From positions 151,826-215,825 of the forward strand of contig JBCCEW010000004.1 of assembly GCA_039030075.1 (NCBI GenBank): a stretch of 64,000 nucleotides of DNA. The letters are read 5' to 3'. Below the pieces are notes generated by a model. The model had not been told where the DNA came from. It did no database searches and was given only the letters and a program-made list of their open reading frames with translations. The first letter of the stretch is position 1. Every line of letters begins with the position of its first letter. The position numbers were made by a program, and so were the translations under genes. Positions 17,248 to 25,003 of the stretch are shown here, in pieces. The DNA is from Myxococcota bacterium. GTDB taxonomy: Bacteria > Myxococcota_A > UBA9160 > SMWR01.

Positions 17248-18114
17248 ATGGAACCCACCGACGTTCGCGTGAAAGGGGCCGGCGGCCTCGAACTGCGTCT
17301 CCTCGAGTGGAGCCAAGAGGGCGTCCCGATGCTCTTGCTCCACGGCTTCGGAAACGAAGCCCACATCTGGGACGACTTCGCGCCGCTCGTCGCGCCCTAC
17401 TACCGGGTCGTCGCCTTGGATCACCGCGGGCACGGCCAGTCGGGCTGGGCGAGCGATGGGATCTACGACCTCGATCACCTCGTCGACGACGTCGAGGCAG
17501 TCACGGCGGCGCTCGGGATCGAGCGCATGGTGCTAGTGGCCCATTCCCTGGGCGGACGCGTCGCCACGCTGTTCGCCGGCCGACATCCCGAGCGCGTCGC
17601 CGGGCTCGTGATCGTCGACATCGGGCCCGAGGTCGATGCGCGCGGCAGCATGCGGATTCGTCAGGACGTCGAGGACAACATGACGCCCACCTTCGAGAGC
17701 GTCGACGAGTACGCGCGCGCTCTCTCGATCTCCTACCCCGCTGCGACACCGACGGCGCTGCGCCGCATGGCCGAGCACGGGGTCCGGCAACGCGACGATG
17801 GGCGCTACGAACTCGTGATGGACCCCGCGTGGCGCGGACTCACCGCCGGCCGCGGCAGCGAAGCCGACGCCGAGGCCGCCGAAGCGGTGCTGCAGAAACG
17901 ACAGTGGGATGCGCTCGGGGCATTGCCGTGTCCGACCCTCGTCGTGCGTGGCGCGGCCTCGGACATCCTCTCGCCGGAGATCGCCGATCGCATGGTCGAC
18001 GACGTCCTGCAGAACGGGCGGCTCGCCGTCGTGGGCCAGGCGGGCCATTCGGTCATGACCGACAACCCGGACGGGTTCGGAGAAGCCGTCTCCGACTTCG
18101 TGCTCAGCGGCTGA
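17248..18114 (+). CDS. Alpha/beta hydrolase
   Basis: 288 aa with a complete alpha/beta-hydrolase layout: oxyanion motif LLLHGFGNEAHIWDD near 29, LDHRGHGQSGW near 60, nucleophile elbow VAHSLGGRVA near 98 (Ser), the acid near DILSPEIADRM at 240 and the final histidine in QAGHSVMTD near 269. Related proteins act on esters, lactones or epoxides; the substrate is not deducible. There is no signal peptide. Its stop overlaps the convergent HpnN-like gene by 11 bp. Confidence 0.88.
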   Translation: MEPTDVRVKGAGGLELRLLEWSQEGVPMLLLHGFGNEAHIWDDFAPLVAPYYRVVALDHRGHGQSGWASDGIYDLDHLVDDVEAVTAALGIERMVLVAHSLGGRVATLFAGRHPERVAGLVIVDIGPEVDARGSMRIRQDVEDNMTPTFESVDEYARALSISYPAATPTALRRMAEHGVRQRDDGRYELVMDPAWRGLTAGRGSEADAEAAEAVLQKRQWDALGALPCPTLVVRGAASDILSPEIADRMVDDVLQNGRLAVVGQAGHSVMTDNPDGFGEAVSDFVLSG

Positions 18115-20770
18115 CCGAAGCGGCATCCGGCAGCCAGCGCCACTGGATCAGCGCCGGCAACACGATCAGGTTGCAAAAGAGCGTCATCGCCACGCCGAGG
18201 GTGAGCAGCTGCCCGAGTGTTGCGAGACCCAGGTGGGATGCGAAGCCCATCGTGCCGAAGCTCGCGATCGTCGTCATCGCGCTGTAGCCGACGGCGCGCG
18301 CGGTACTCGTGCCCAACAGGTTGCGCACGTCGCCGGAGCTGCGCGCCCGATGCACCAGGTGGATGCCGCTGTCGACGCCGATGCCGAGCAGCAGTGGCAG
18401 CACGATCACGTCCGCGAAGTTGAACGGGATGTCGAGGAGCACGGCCGCCGCAACGGTGAGCGCCGATGCCAAGGCGAGCGGCAGCAACACGAGCGCGGTG
18501 TCGGTCCAGCGTCTCCAGAGGAAGAGCATCACGAGGGTGACGGCGAGGGTGGCCAGCAACAGCGCTTGCTGTAGCGCGCCGACCACCGTGCGGGCGCTCT
18601 CGACCATCTCGTTCGCCGGGCCGGCGGCGCGCGGTTCGACAGCGCGGACCGCGTCGAGGAAGGCGGCCAGCTCGGCCTGCTGAGAGACGTCGCGCCGCGG
18701 GAAGATCTGGACGCGGGCGCGCCCATCCGCCGCCTGCATCTGGGCGACCAACTCCTCGGGAAGATCGTCGAGCGCGATCGGACGCGCGCCGAGCGCCGCC
18801 TCGAGGAGCCGTAGCTGTTCGGGCAGGGTCCCGAGCAGGCTCTCTTCGAGGCCATCGAGCTGACGGTCCGCTTCCGGCCCCGTCGGCAGCTGAGCGAGAT
18901 ACGTGCCGAGCGCCTCGACGAGCCGGCTCGCGCTGCGTCCGAAGGGCGTGTCCGGTGCGTCGCGCGCGAGCTTTCCGGCCTCGTCGGCCAGGTGAACGAG
19001 CGCTTCGCGACGCTCCTCGCTCGTCGCGTCGGGACCCGGCTCGGGATCCAGCGGTTCGAGGAAGAGCGTCAGGTCTTCGATGATCGAAAGCTTCTCGTCC
19101 TGTTCGTCCGGTACGAAGTCGCCGAGCGTGACCACCCGCTCGACTTCGGGAAGTGCACGCAGCCGCTCGGCCACGCGTTCCGCGTCCTCCACGTCGTCGG
19201 CGACGACGTTCAGACTCCAGGGCGACGTCGCGCTGTCTTCGAGCAGATCGCGGAGCGCCTGGACCGACTCGCTGCCCGGGTCGCGCACGTTCAGCGTGTT
19301 GTTGTCGAAGCGCGCCTGGGGCAGCAAGAAGGCCGCCCCCAGAGCGAGCACCAGGGCCAGCCCGCGCACCGCGCGCGGGAAACGCACCGGGATCTCGATC
19401 AGCTTGCCGGTCCAGACCGGTGCGGACAGCCCACTGCGTGCGCGGGGCTTCGGCGGCAGGCTCAGCAGCGCCGGCAGCAGCGTGAGCGTGCAGAAGAAGC
19501 TCACGAGCATCCCGCCACCCGAGATGATGCCGAGCTCGGCCACCCCGACGAAGGGCGTCGGCGCGAAGGCGAAGAAGCCGATCGCCGTGGTGAAGGCGCA
19601 GAGCGCCAGCGAGCTTCCCACGTCGCGCACCGTGGCGTCGAGGGCGCCCTCGTGACTCTCGCCGAAGCCCAGACGCTCGCGGTAGCGAACACAGAAGTGG
19701 ATCGCGAAGTCGACGCCGAGTCCGATGAAGAGGACGGCGAACGCGACCGAGATCATGTTGAAGCGGCCGACGGTGAGCGTCGTGAGGCCGGCGGTCAGCA
19801 CGAGCCCGACCATGAGGGTGAGCAGGGTCGACAGCACGAGCCGCAGCGAGCGCAGCCCCGCGGCCAGGATCACGCCGACCAACACGAACGAAGCCAACCC
19901 GGCAGCCGCCGCTTGTGCCTGGACGACCTCGAGTTCCTCGAAGGACAGGGCCACGTCGCCCGTGATGCGAACGCGTACGTCGCCCTTCGCCTCGAGACCC
20001 AGCGCCTCCACCGACGCTCGCACGCTCGCGATCGCCGCGGCGGCGGGCTGGAGGTCGTTGGTATCCAGCGTCGGCTGCACCAGGATCACGCGCCGGCGCG
20101 GGTCCTCCTCGAACTCGCGGGCCGCCACCACCTCGGTCCACGAGAGGGTGTAGGGACGGCCTTCCGCCGATGCCTCGAGCGCTGCGGTGAAGCGGTCGTA
20201 GATCGCGCCAAGCTGATCTCCGGTGAAGTCTCCCTCGCGAGTGGCGCGTGCACCGCGCGCCAGGATCGACGCGAATCCGCGCAGCGACCCGTCACGGGAC
20301 AGCTCGGCCAGATAGGGCTGGGCCTGGGCCAGTTGGTCCGAGAGTTCTTCGAGGGCGTCGGTATCCAGATAGAGGAAGGCCTGGCGCTCGAAGAAGCTGC
20401 CGCCCCCCGGCAGGAACACCATCGGGAAGAGCGCGGGCTCCGCGGACAAGTGTTCGGCCAGCGCCTGGGCCGCCACTCCCGCCCGTTCGGGCGTGGTCGC
20501 ATCGACGACCACGAACATCGGCTCGAACTGGTCGGGGAAGGCGTCGTAGTAGCCGCGCTCGATCTGCTTGAAGGCCAGGTCCTGGGAGAAGAGCGCCTCG
20601 GTGGACCCCTCGATGCCCAGTCGCGTCGCTGCGAGGAACAGGGACACGGCGACCAACGCCGCGAAGCCGAGTAGGACCAGCGCAGGTCGGCTGGCCGCAC
20701 CGGTCACCCAGCGGGCCAGCAGGGTGCCCAGACGGGTCTCGAAGTCGGACGCTTGACCGCTCACGGCCAC
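18104..20770 (-). CDS. hpnN: HpnN-like hopanoid/lipid RND transporter (MMPL family)
   Basis: 888 aa, the length of HpnN, an inner-membrane RND protein that moves hopanoids toward the outer membrane. It has the two-fold RND layout: a TM near 30, a periplasmic loop with LPGGGSFFERQAFLYLD near 125, a TM bundle with FIGLGVDFAIHFCVRYRE near 350, a second loop, and a C-terminal bundle with LLGIGVDSGIHLVHRAR near 800. The start GTG is preceded by GAGG. It is divergent from the MlaC/HpnM-like gene, strengthening a lipid-trafficking role. No squalene-hopene cyclase gene lies in the window, so another lipid cargo is possible. Confidence 0.78.
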   Translation of the reverse strand: MAVSGQASDFETRLGTLLARWVTGAASRPALVLLGFAALVAVSLFLAATRLGIEGSTEALFSQDLAFKQIERGYYDAFPDQFEPMFVVVDATTPERAGVAAQALAEHLSAEPALFPMVFLPGGGSFFERQAFLYLDTDALEELSDQLAQAQPYLAELSRDGSLRGFASILARGARATREGDFTGDQLGAIYDRFTAALEASAEGRPYTLSWTEVVAAREFEEDPRRRVILVQPTLDTNDLQPAAAAIASVRASVEALGLEAKGDVRVRITGDVALSFEELEVVQAQAAAAGLASFVLVGVILAAGLRSLRLVLSTLLTLMVGLVLTAGLTTLTVGRFNMISVAFAVLFIGLGVDFAIHFCVRYRERLGFGESHEGALDATVRDVGSSLALCAFTTAIGFFAFAPTPFVGVAELGIISGGGMLVSFFCTLTLLPALLSLPPKPRARSGLSAPVWTGKLIEIPVRFPRAVRGLALVLALGAAFLLPQARFDNNTLNVRDPGSESVQALRDLLEDSATSPWSLNVVADDVEDAERVAERLRALPEVERVVTLGDFVPDEQDEKLSIIEDLTLFLEPLDPEPGPDATSEERREALVHLADEAGKLARDAPDTPFGRSASRLVEALGTYLAQLPTGPEADRQLDGLEESLLGTLPEQLRLLEAALGARPIALDDLPEELVAQMQAADGRARVQIFPRRDVSQQAELAAFLDAVRAVEPRAAGPANEMVESARTVVGALQQALLLATLAVTLVMLFLWRRWTDTALVLLPLALASALTVAAAVLLDIPFNFADVIVLPLLLGIGVDSGIHLVHRARSSGDVRNLLGTSTARAVGYSAMTTIASFGTMGFASHLGLATLGQLLTLGVAMTLFCNLIVLPALIQWRWLPDAASVSR

Positions 20771-20978
20771 CTCGTGCCTCGCGCCCTCGACCGGAGTCGC
20801 GGGGCTGTCGAATCAACCGCTGGGCTGTGGCGTCGGAGGGCTTAGCAAATTCGCCGTGCCCTCCCCGCCTGCGCGCGCGGGCACGGCCGGTCGGAGCCGC
20901 AGCAGCGGTTTCGCTACATTGCGGCGCGCCGCGTACCTCCCTCGGTGCGCGTCTCCGCCTTCGTCACCGAGGTACGCC

Positions 20979-21689
20979 ATGCCCTCATCCGATTCCGGCT
21001 CTCGCGGCTCCGGATCTGTCGACTCGCGGAACCGCCCGAGCCTCTTTGCCGCCGGCCTGCTCGCCTTGTTGCTGCTCTGCAGCTGGGGAACCCCCGCGAT
21101 CGCGGAAGAGCCGCCGCCGGCGAAGCCCGATTCCACGGTGCCCGGCGCCGGGCCCACCGCGAGCATCGACGGCCTGCATGCCGAGTTGCTCGAGGTCATG
21201 AAGAACGCGGACCGACTGGGCTACGCGGGTCGCGAAGAAGAGCTGTCCACCGTGATCCCGGCCTACTTCGACGTGGACTTCATGGCGAAGAAGTCGCTGG
21301 GGCGGCACTGGAAGAGCGCATCGCCCGAAGCCCGCGAACGCTACCTGGCCGTGTTCTCGCGCTTCATGGTGGCGAACTACGCGGGACGCTTCGACGGCTA
21401 CTCGGGCCAGTCCTTCCACAGCGTCTCCGAGGAAGACGCCCGCCTGGGAACGAAGATCGTCAAGGCCCGCCTGGCGAACCCGGAAGGCGACGATGTGGCG
21501 CTCGACTACCGCCTGCGCGAAGTCGACGGGCACTGGAAGGTGATCGACGTCTATCTCGACGGAACCGTGAGCGAGCTCGCGCTGCGTCGCTCCGAGTTCA
21601 TGTCGATCGTGAAGCGCGAAGATCTGGACGCCCTGCTCGTCGCGCTGGACGAGAAGATCGCGAACTTCGCGGCCGGCAAGGGCAGCTGA
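20979..21689 (+). CDS. mlaC: MlaC/HpnM-like periplasmic lipid-binding protein
   Basis: 236 aa from the ATG at 20979 (GAGGTA upstream); an open frame extends to 20856 without conserved sequence. The signal peptide LFAAGLLALLLLCSWGTPAIA precedes the Ttg2/MlaC domain: IPAYFDVDFMAKKSLGRHW, FSRFMVANYAGRFDGYSG, LDYRLREVDGHWKVIDVYLDG. MlaC shuttles phospholipids between MlaA at the outer membrane and the MlaFEDB ABC transporter; the HpnM branch is tied to hopanoids. The genes on either side (HpnN-like RND and MlaA) support this. No mlaFED genes are present here. Confidence 0.87.
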   Translation: MPSSDSGSRGSGSVDSRNRPSLFAAGLLALLLLCSWGTPAIAEEPPPAKPDSTVPGAGPTASIDGLHAELLEVMKNADRLGYAGREEELSTVIPAYFDVDFMAKKSLGRHWKSASPEARERYLAVFSRFMVANYAGRFDGYSGQSFHSVSEEDARLGTKIVKARLANPEGDDVALDYRLREVDGHWKVIDVYLDGTVSELALRRSEFMSIVKREDLDALLVALDEKIANFAAGKGS

Positions 21690-21690
21690 G

Positions 21691-22704
21691 TCAGCGCAGG
21701 GTTTCGGGCGTCGCGCCGAAGCTCATGACGACGTCGACGGGCTCGCCTTCCCCGCGCGCCTCGCGCGCCGCCGCATCGCGGCTCTGCAGGTAGGCGCTGC
21801 GCAGCGCCGAGTAGAAGTCGATCGAACCGGCTTCGAGCGCTTCCAGGTCCGCCACCGTGGCTTCGCGCACGACCAGCCCTTCCCCGCCGCCGAGCACGAG
21901 CGTCCACCACTGGAAGGGCCCGAGGAGATAGGTCACCGGGTCGACGACGACGTCGACGACCTGGCCGAGACCGTCGCGCACGGTGCTGGGTCCGAAGATC
22001 GGCAGCATCAGATAGGGACCACTGGGCGCGCCGTAACGCGCGAGGGTCTGACCGAAGTCGGCGTCCGTGCGCGGGATGCCGGCCGCGGCACCCGGGTCGA
22101 GGAACCCGGCACAGCCGGCGGTCGTGTTGAGGACGAAGCGCGCCGCCGTCCCCGCCGCATCGACCGGTTTCACCTGGAGAACCTGGTTCGCCAGCACGAC
22201 CGGCGTGTCGAGGTTCAGGAAGAAGCGGTGGACCGCGCGACGGCCGGTTCGCGGAATCAACCACTGGTAGCCGCGGGTGATCGGATCGAGGAGCACGTAG
22301 TCGACGCCGCGGTTGAAGCGGAAGATGCCGCGGTTGAAACCTTCGAAGGGATCGCGGAGCGCGGCCTCGCTCTCGAACTCACTCTCGAACTCGGCTTCGC
22401 CGAAGAGCTCGTCCTCGAAGGGATCTTCTTCTGCGAGGAGTGCCTCTTCCTGGGCCTGGGCGTCCAGCGCGTCGGCGTCCGCGGGCGTGGCCGGCACGGG
22501 CGCGCCGGGTGCGGGTGCGAGCGCTGCACCCGAGGCCTCCGGCGCGATCGCCGCCGGGCCGGCACCGACCGGCGGCTCGGGCTGCGGCTCGTCGTGGAGC
22601 GCCCCGGCCGGCAACGCCGCAGCAAGCAGCAGGGCGAAGATCGCCGAAAAGCTGCGGGCGAAACCGTGGAGAGCGCACCGGGACGGGCGGCAGGCGACGC
22701 GCAT
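21691..22704 (-). CDS. mlaA: MlaA (VacJ)-family outer-membrane lipid-asymmetry protein
   Basis: 337 aa. A signal peptide (AIFALLLAAALPAGA) is followed by about 90 residues rich in Ala, Pro and Glu, then the MlaA domain: DPFEGFNRGIFRFNRGVD, RFVLNTTAGCAGFLDPGA, GPSTVRDGLGQVVD and SIDFYSALRSAYLQSRD. MlaA removes misplaced phospholipids from the outer leaflet and passes them to MlaC. The usual lipobox cysteine is absent, so it may not be lipidated. The ATG at 22704 or the TTG just upstream at 22707 could be used (GGAGG upstream). It is tail-to-tail with mlaC, one base apart. Confidence 0.9.
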   Translation of the reverse strand: MRVACRPSRCALHGFARSFSAIFALLLAAALPAGALHDEPQPEPPVGAGPAAIAPEASGAALAPAPGAPVPATPADADALDAQAQEEALLAEEDPFEDELFGEAEFESEFESEAALRDPFEGFNRGIFRFNRGVDYVLLDPITRGYQWLIPRTGRRAVHRFFLNLDTPVVLANQVLQVKPVDAAGTAARFVLNTTAGCAGFLDPGAAAGIPRTDADFGQTLARYGAPSGPYLMLPIFGPSTVRDGLGQVVDVVVDPVTYLLGPFQWWTLVLGGGEGLVVREATVADLEALEAGSIDFYSALRSAYLQSRDAAAREARGEGEPVDVVMSFGATPETLR

Positions 22705-22891
22705 CAACCAGAATTCCTCCGAGAGTCCCGCAGGTTGCGTCCGGCCGCGGGGTGACCGGAAACCAAAAGCGCTCGGGGGGACTGTCGACCGAAGGCGAGG
22801 GAAAGTGAAGTCGGCAGTCTAGAACCGCGGCCTCGCGAGAGCCAATCCGGACTACCCCTCGGGGCGGGCCGGCGGCCGGGCCGAAAATGCC

Positions 22892-23971
22892 TCAGTCGCT
22901 GCCGGCCGGGGTCGGCTCGTCGTGCTCGTCCTCGATCTCACCCACGATCTCTTCGAGCACGTCTTCGAGGGTGCAGACGCCGAGCACCGGCCCGTCGCCG
23001 TCGCGCACGATCGCGAGGTGCCGGCGCCCGCGCCGGTACTGGCGCAGGGCGTCGACCACGGGAAGGTCCGAGCGAATGAAGGTCGCCGGCCGGATCGCGT
23101 CCTCGAGGATCACCAACCTCCGGTCGGCGTAGATCGCGAACAGGTCCTTCGTGTGGAGGATGCCCACGATGTCGTCGAGGGTTCCTTCGTAGACGGGGAT
23201 ACGCGTGAATCCCGACTCCTTCACGAGATCGAGCAGCCCCTCGGAAGGGATGTTTCGATCGATCGCGAGCACCTTCTCGCGCGGCACCATCACGTCACTC
23301 ACGCGGGTTCGGGTCAGCCGGAAGACGTTGCCGAGAATGCGCCCCGCGTAGGGCCGGATCTTCCCCGCGGCGCGCGACTCGGACACCAGCATCGAGAGCT
23401 CCTCGGGCGAGTGCACCGAGGTGGCATGACCTGCGGGCTGCACGCCCAATAGACGCACGAGGCCATTGCCCGCGCCGTTCATCAGCCAGAGCACCGGCCG
23501 GAAGACACGCGCAAACACCAGCAGGGGCTGGGCGAAGAGGATCGACACGCGGCCCGGGTGCTCGAGCGCGATCGCCTTCGGAGCGAGCTCGCCGACGACC
23601 ACGTGCAGGAAGGTGATCACCGAGAAGGACAGCACCAGCGCGATCGTGTGGATGGTCGCGGCGCTCTCGATGCCGCCCAGCTCGAGCAGCGGGGTGATCC
23701 AACGCGCGAGAGTGGGTTCGCCGACGAACCCGAGGGCGATGCTCGCGAGCGTGATGCCGAGCTGGGTGGCCGCGATCGCCCCATCGAGGTCATCGATGGC
23801 CGCGGCGGCCGCGCGCGCACCGCTCCGTCCCTCCTTCACCCAGAGATCGATCTGGGTGTTGCGGACGGCGACCAACGCGAACTCGGTCGCGACGAAATAG
23901 GCGTTCATGAGAACCAGGGCGAAGATCGCCAGGAATCCCACGAGGGAAAGACCGATAGCTGGACTCTCCAT
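22892..23971 (-). CDS. CNNM/HCC-family membrane protein (DUF21 + CBS pair)
   Basis: 359 aa from the ATG at 23971; a GTG 15 bases upstream is an alternative. Residues 1-190 are the DUF21 membrane domain (NAYFVATEFALVAVR, LGFVGEPTLARWI, VVGELAPKAIALEHP). Residues about 200-345 are two CBS domains (VSDVMVPREKVLAIDR, FTRIPVYEG, ILHTKDLF). The C-terminal CorC/HlyC transporter-associated domain of longer members is missing; the protein ends in an acidic tail just after the second CBS. The family is linked to Mg2+/Co2+ efflux and is often called hemolysin-like. No ligand-specific residues could be assigned. Confidence 0.87.
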   Translation of the reverse strand: MESPAIGLSLVGFLAIFALVLMNAYFVATEFALVAVRNTQIDLWVKEGRSGARAAAAAIDDLDGAIAATQLGITLASIALGFVGEPTLARWITPLLELGGIESAATIHTIALVLSFSVITFLHVVVGELAPKAIALEHPGRVSILFAQPLLVFARVFRPVLWLMNGAGNGLVRLLGVQPAGHATSVHSPEELSMLVSESRAAGKIRPYAGRILGNVFRLTRTRVSDVMVPREKVLAIDRNIPSEGLLDLVKESGFTRIPVYEGTLDDIVGILHTKDLFAIYADRRLVILEDAIRPATFIRSDLPVVDALRQYRRGRRHLAIVRDGDGPVLGVCTLEDVLEEIVGEIEDEHDEPTPAGSD

Positions 23972-24069
23972 GCCTCCCCCGTCCACTCGCAGCGCGTCCC
24001 GCTCGTTCGGGCCACAGCGCGAAGGACTCTCGGACGCAGTATGTCGGATGGCTCAGCGGCTCACCAGCG

Positions 24070-24981
24070 CTAGGAGCCGTCCTTCGCGCTTCCCCGCGCT
24101 CGGGCCAGGGCCTTGCGGCCCGCGAAATCGTCGATGAACTGGCGCGCCGTGCGCCCGGATCGGCTCGCCCGGCGCACGGACCAGCGCAGCGCCTCCTCCC
24201 GGATCTCTTCCCAGGGCGTGTCGAGCTCGGCGCGATCGGCGTAGTGCCGCACCACGTTCAGGTAGGCGTCCTGGTGAAGCGGGTAGAAGCCGATCACCAG
24301 ACCGAAGCGGTCCGAGAGGGCCAGCCGCTCGTCGATGGTCTCGCCGACGTGGAGATCGCCGTCTTCATCGAGCCGGGCTCCGAGGTTGTCCGAGACCCGT
24401 TCCTGGATCAGGTGGCGACGATTGCTGGTCGCCACGATGCAGACGTGGGGCGGGGGCGCCGCCAGGCTGCCTTCGAGAGCGGCCTTCAGCTCGCGGTAGC
24501 CCGGGTCTTCGGCGTCGAAGGACAGGTCGTCGCAGAAGACCAGGAAGTGACCGGGCGCTTCGTCCAGCGCCTCGAGCAGGTCCGGCAGATCCGCGAGGTC
24601 GGCGCGCTGCAGCTCGACGGCGCGCAGCCCGCGACCGTGGTAGCGCGCGAGCAGCCCCCGCACGGCCGAGGATTTCCCGGTTCCGCGCTCCCCATGGAGC
24701 AGGACGTGGTTGAAGGGCAGCCCGGAGAGAAACTGTTCGGTGTTGTCGACCAGGCGCTGGCGGGCGGCGTCGACCCCCACCAGGTCGTCCAGGTCGAAGA
24801 GCTGGGGGCTCCGGATCGCTCGCAGGCGTCCGGCGCCGCGACGGGCGTCCCAGCGGAAGGCAATGGCCTCGCGAACGGCCGGATCGGACCAGCTGGGGCC
24901 CTGGCGGGCGGCGAGGGCCTGCTCCCCGAGCGCGAGCACCCGCTCCAATCTTTCGAGGAGCCCCTTCCAGCGCCCGGACAT
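24070..24981 (-). CDS. DUF815-family AAA-type ATPase
   Basis: 303 aa. Walker A is GERGTGKSS at 97-105 and a Walker B-like FLVFCDDLSF lies near 146-155; TSNRRHLIQER near 190 is a sensor-1-like segment. The pattern (DDLVGVDAARQRLVDNTEQFL before Walker A) matches DUF815 proteins, small AAA ATPases of unknown function. The start is uncertain: ATG 24981 or ATG 25005, the latter overlapping the divergent GH31 start. The two genes share only some 20 bp between starts, so they must share a control region. Confidence 0.83.
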   Translation of the reverse strand: MSGRWKGLLERLERVLALGEQALAARQGPSWSDPAVREAIAFRWDARRGAGRLRAIRSPQLFDLDDLVGVDAARQRLVDNTEQFLSGLPFNHVLLHGERGTGKSSAVRGLLARYHGRGLRAVELQRADLADLPDLLEALDEAPGHFLVFCDDLSFDAEDPGYRELKAALEGSLAAPPPHVCIVATSNRRHLIQERVSDNLGARLDEDGDLHVGETIDERLALSDRFGLVIGFYPLHQDAYLNVVRHYADRAELDTPWEEIREEALRWSVRRASRSGRTARQFIDDFAGRKALARARGSAKDGS

Positions 24982-25003
24982 CACGCGCTGTAGACTGCCA
25001 CCC

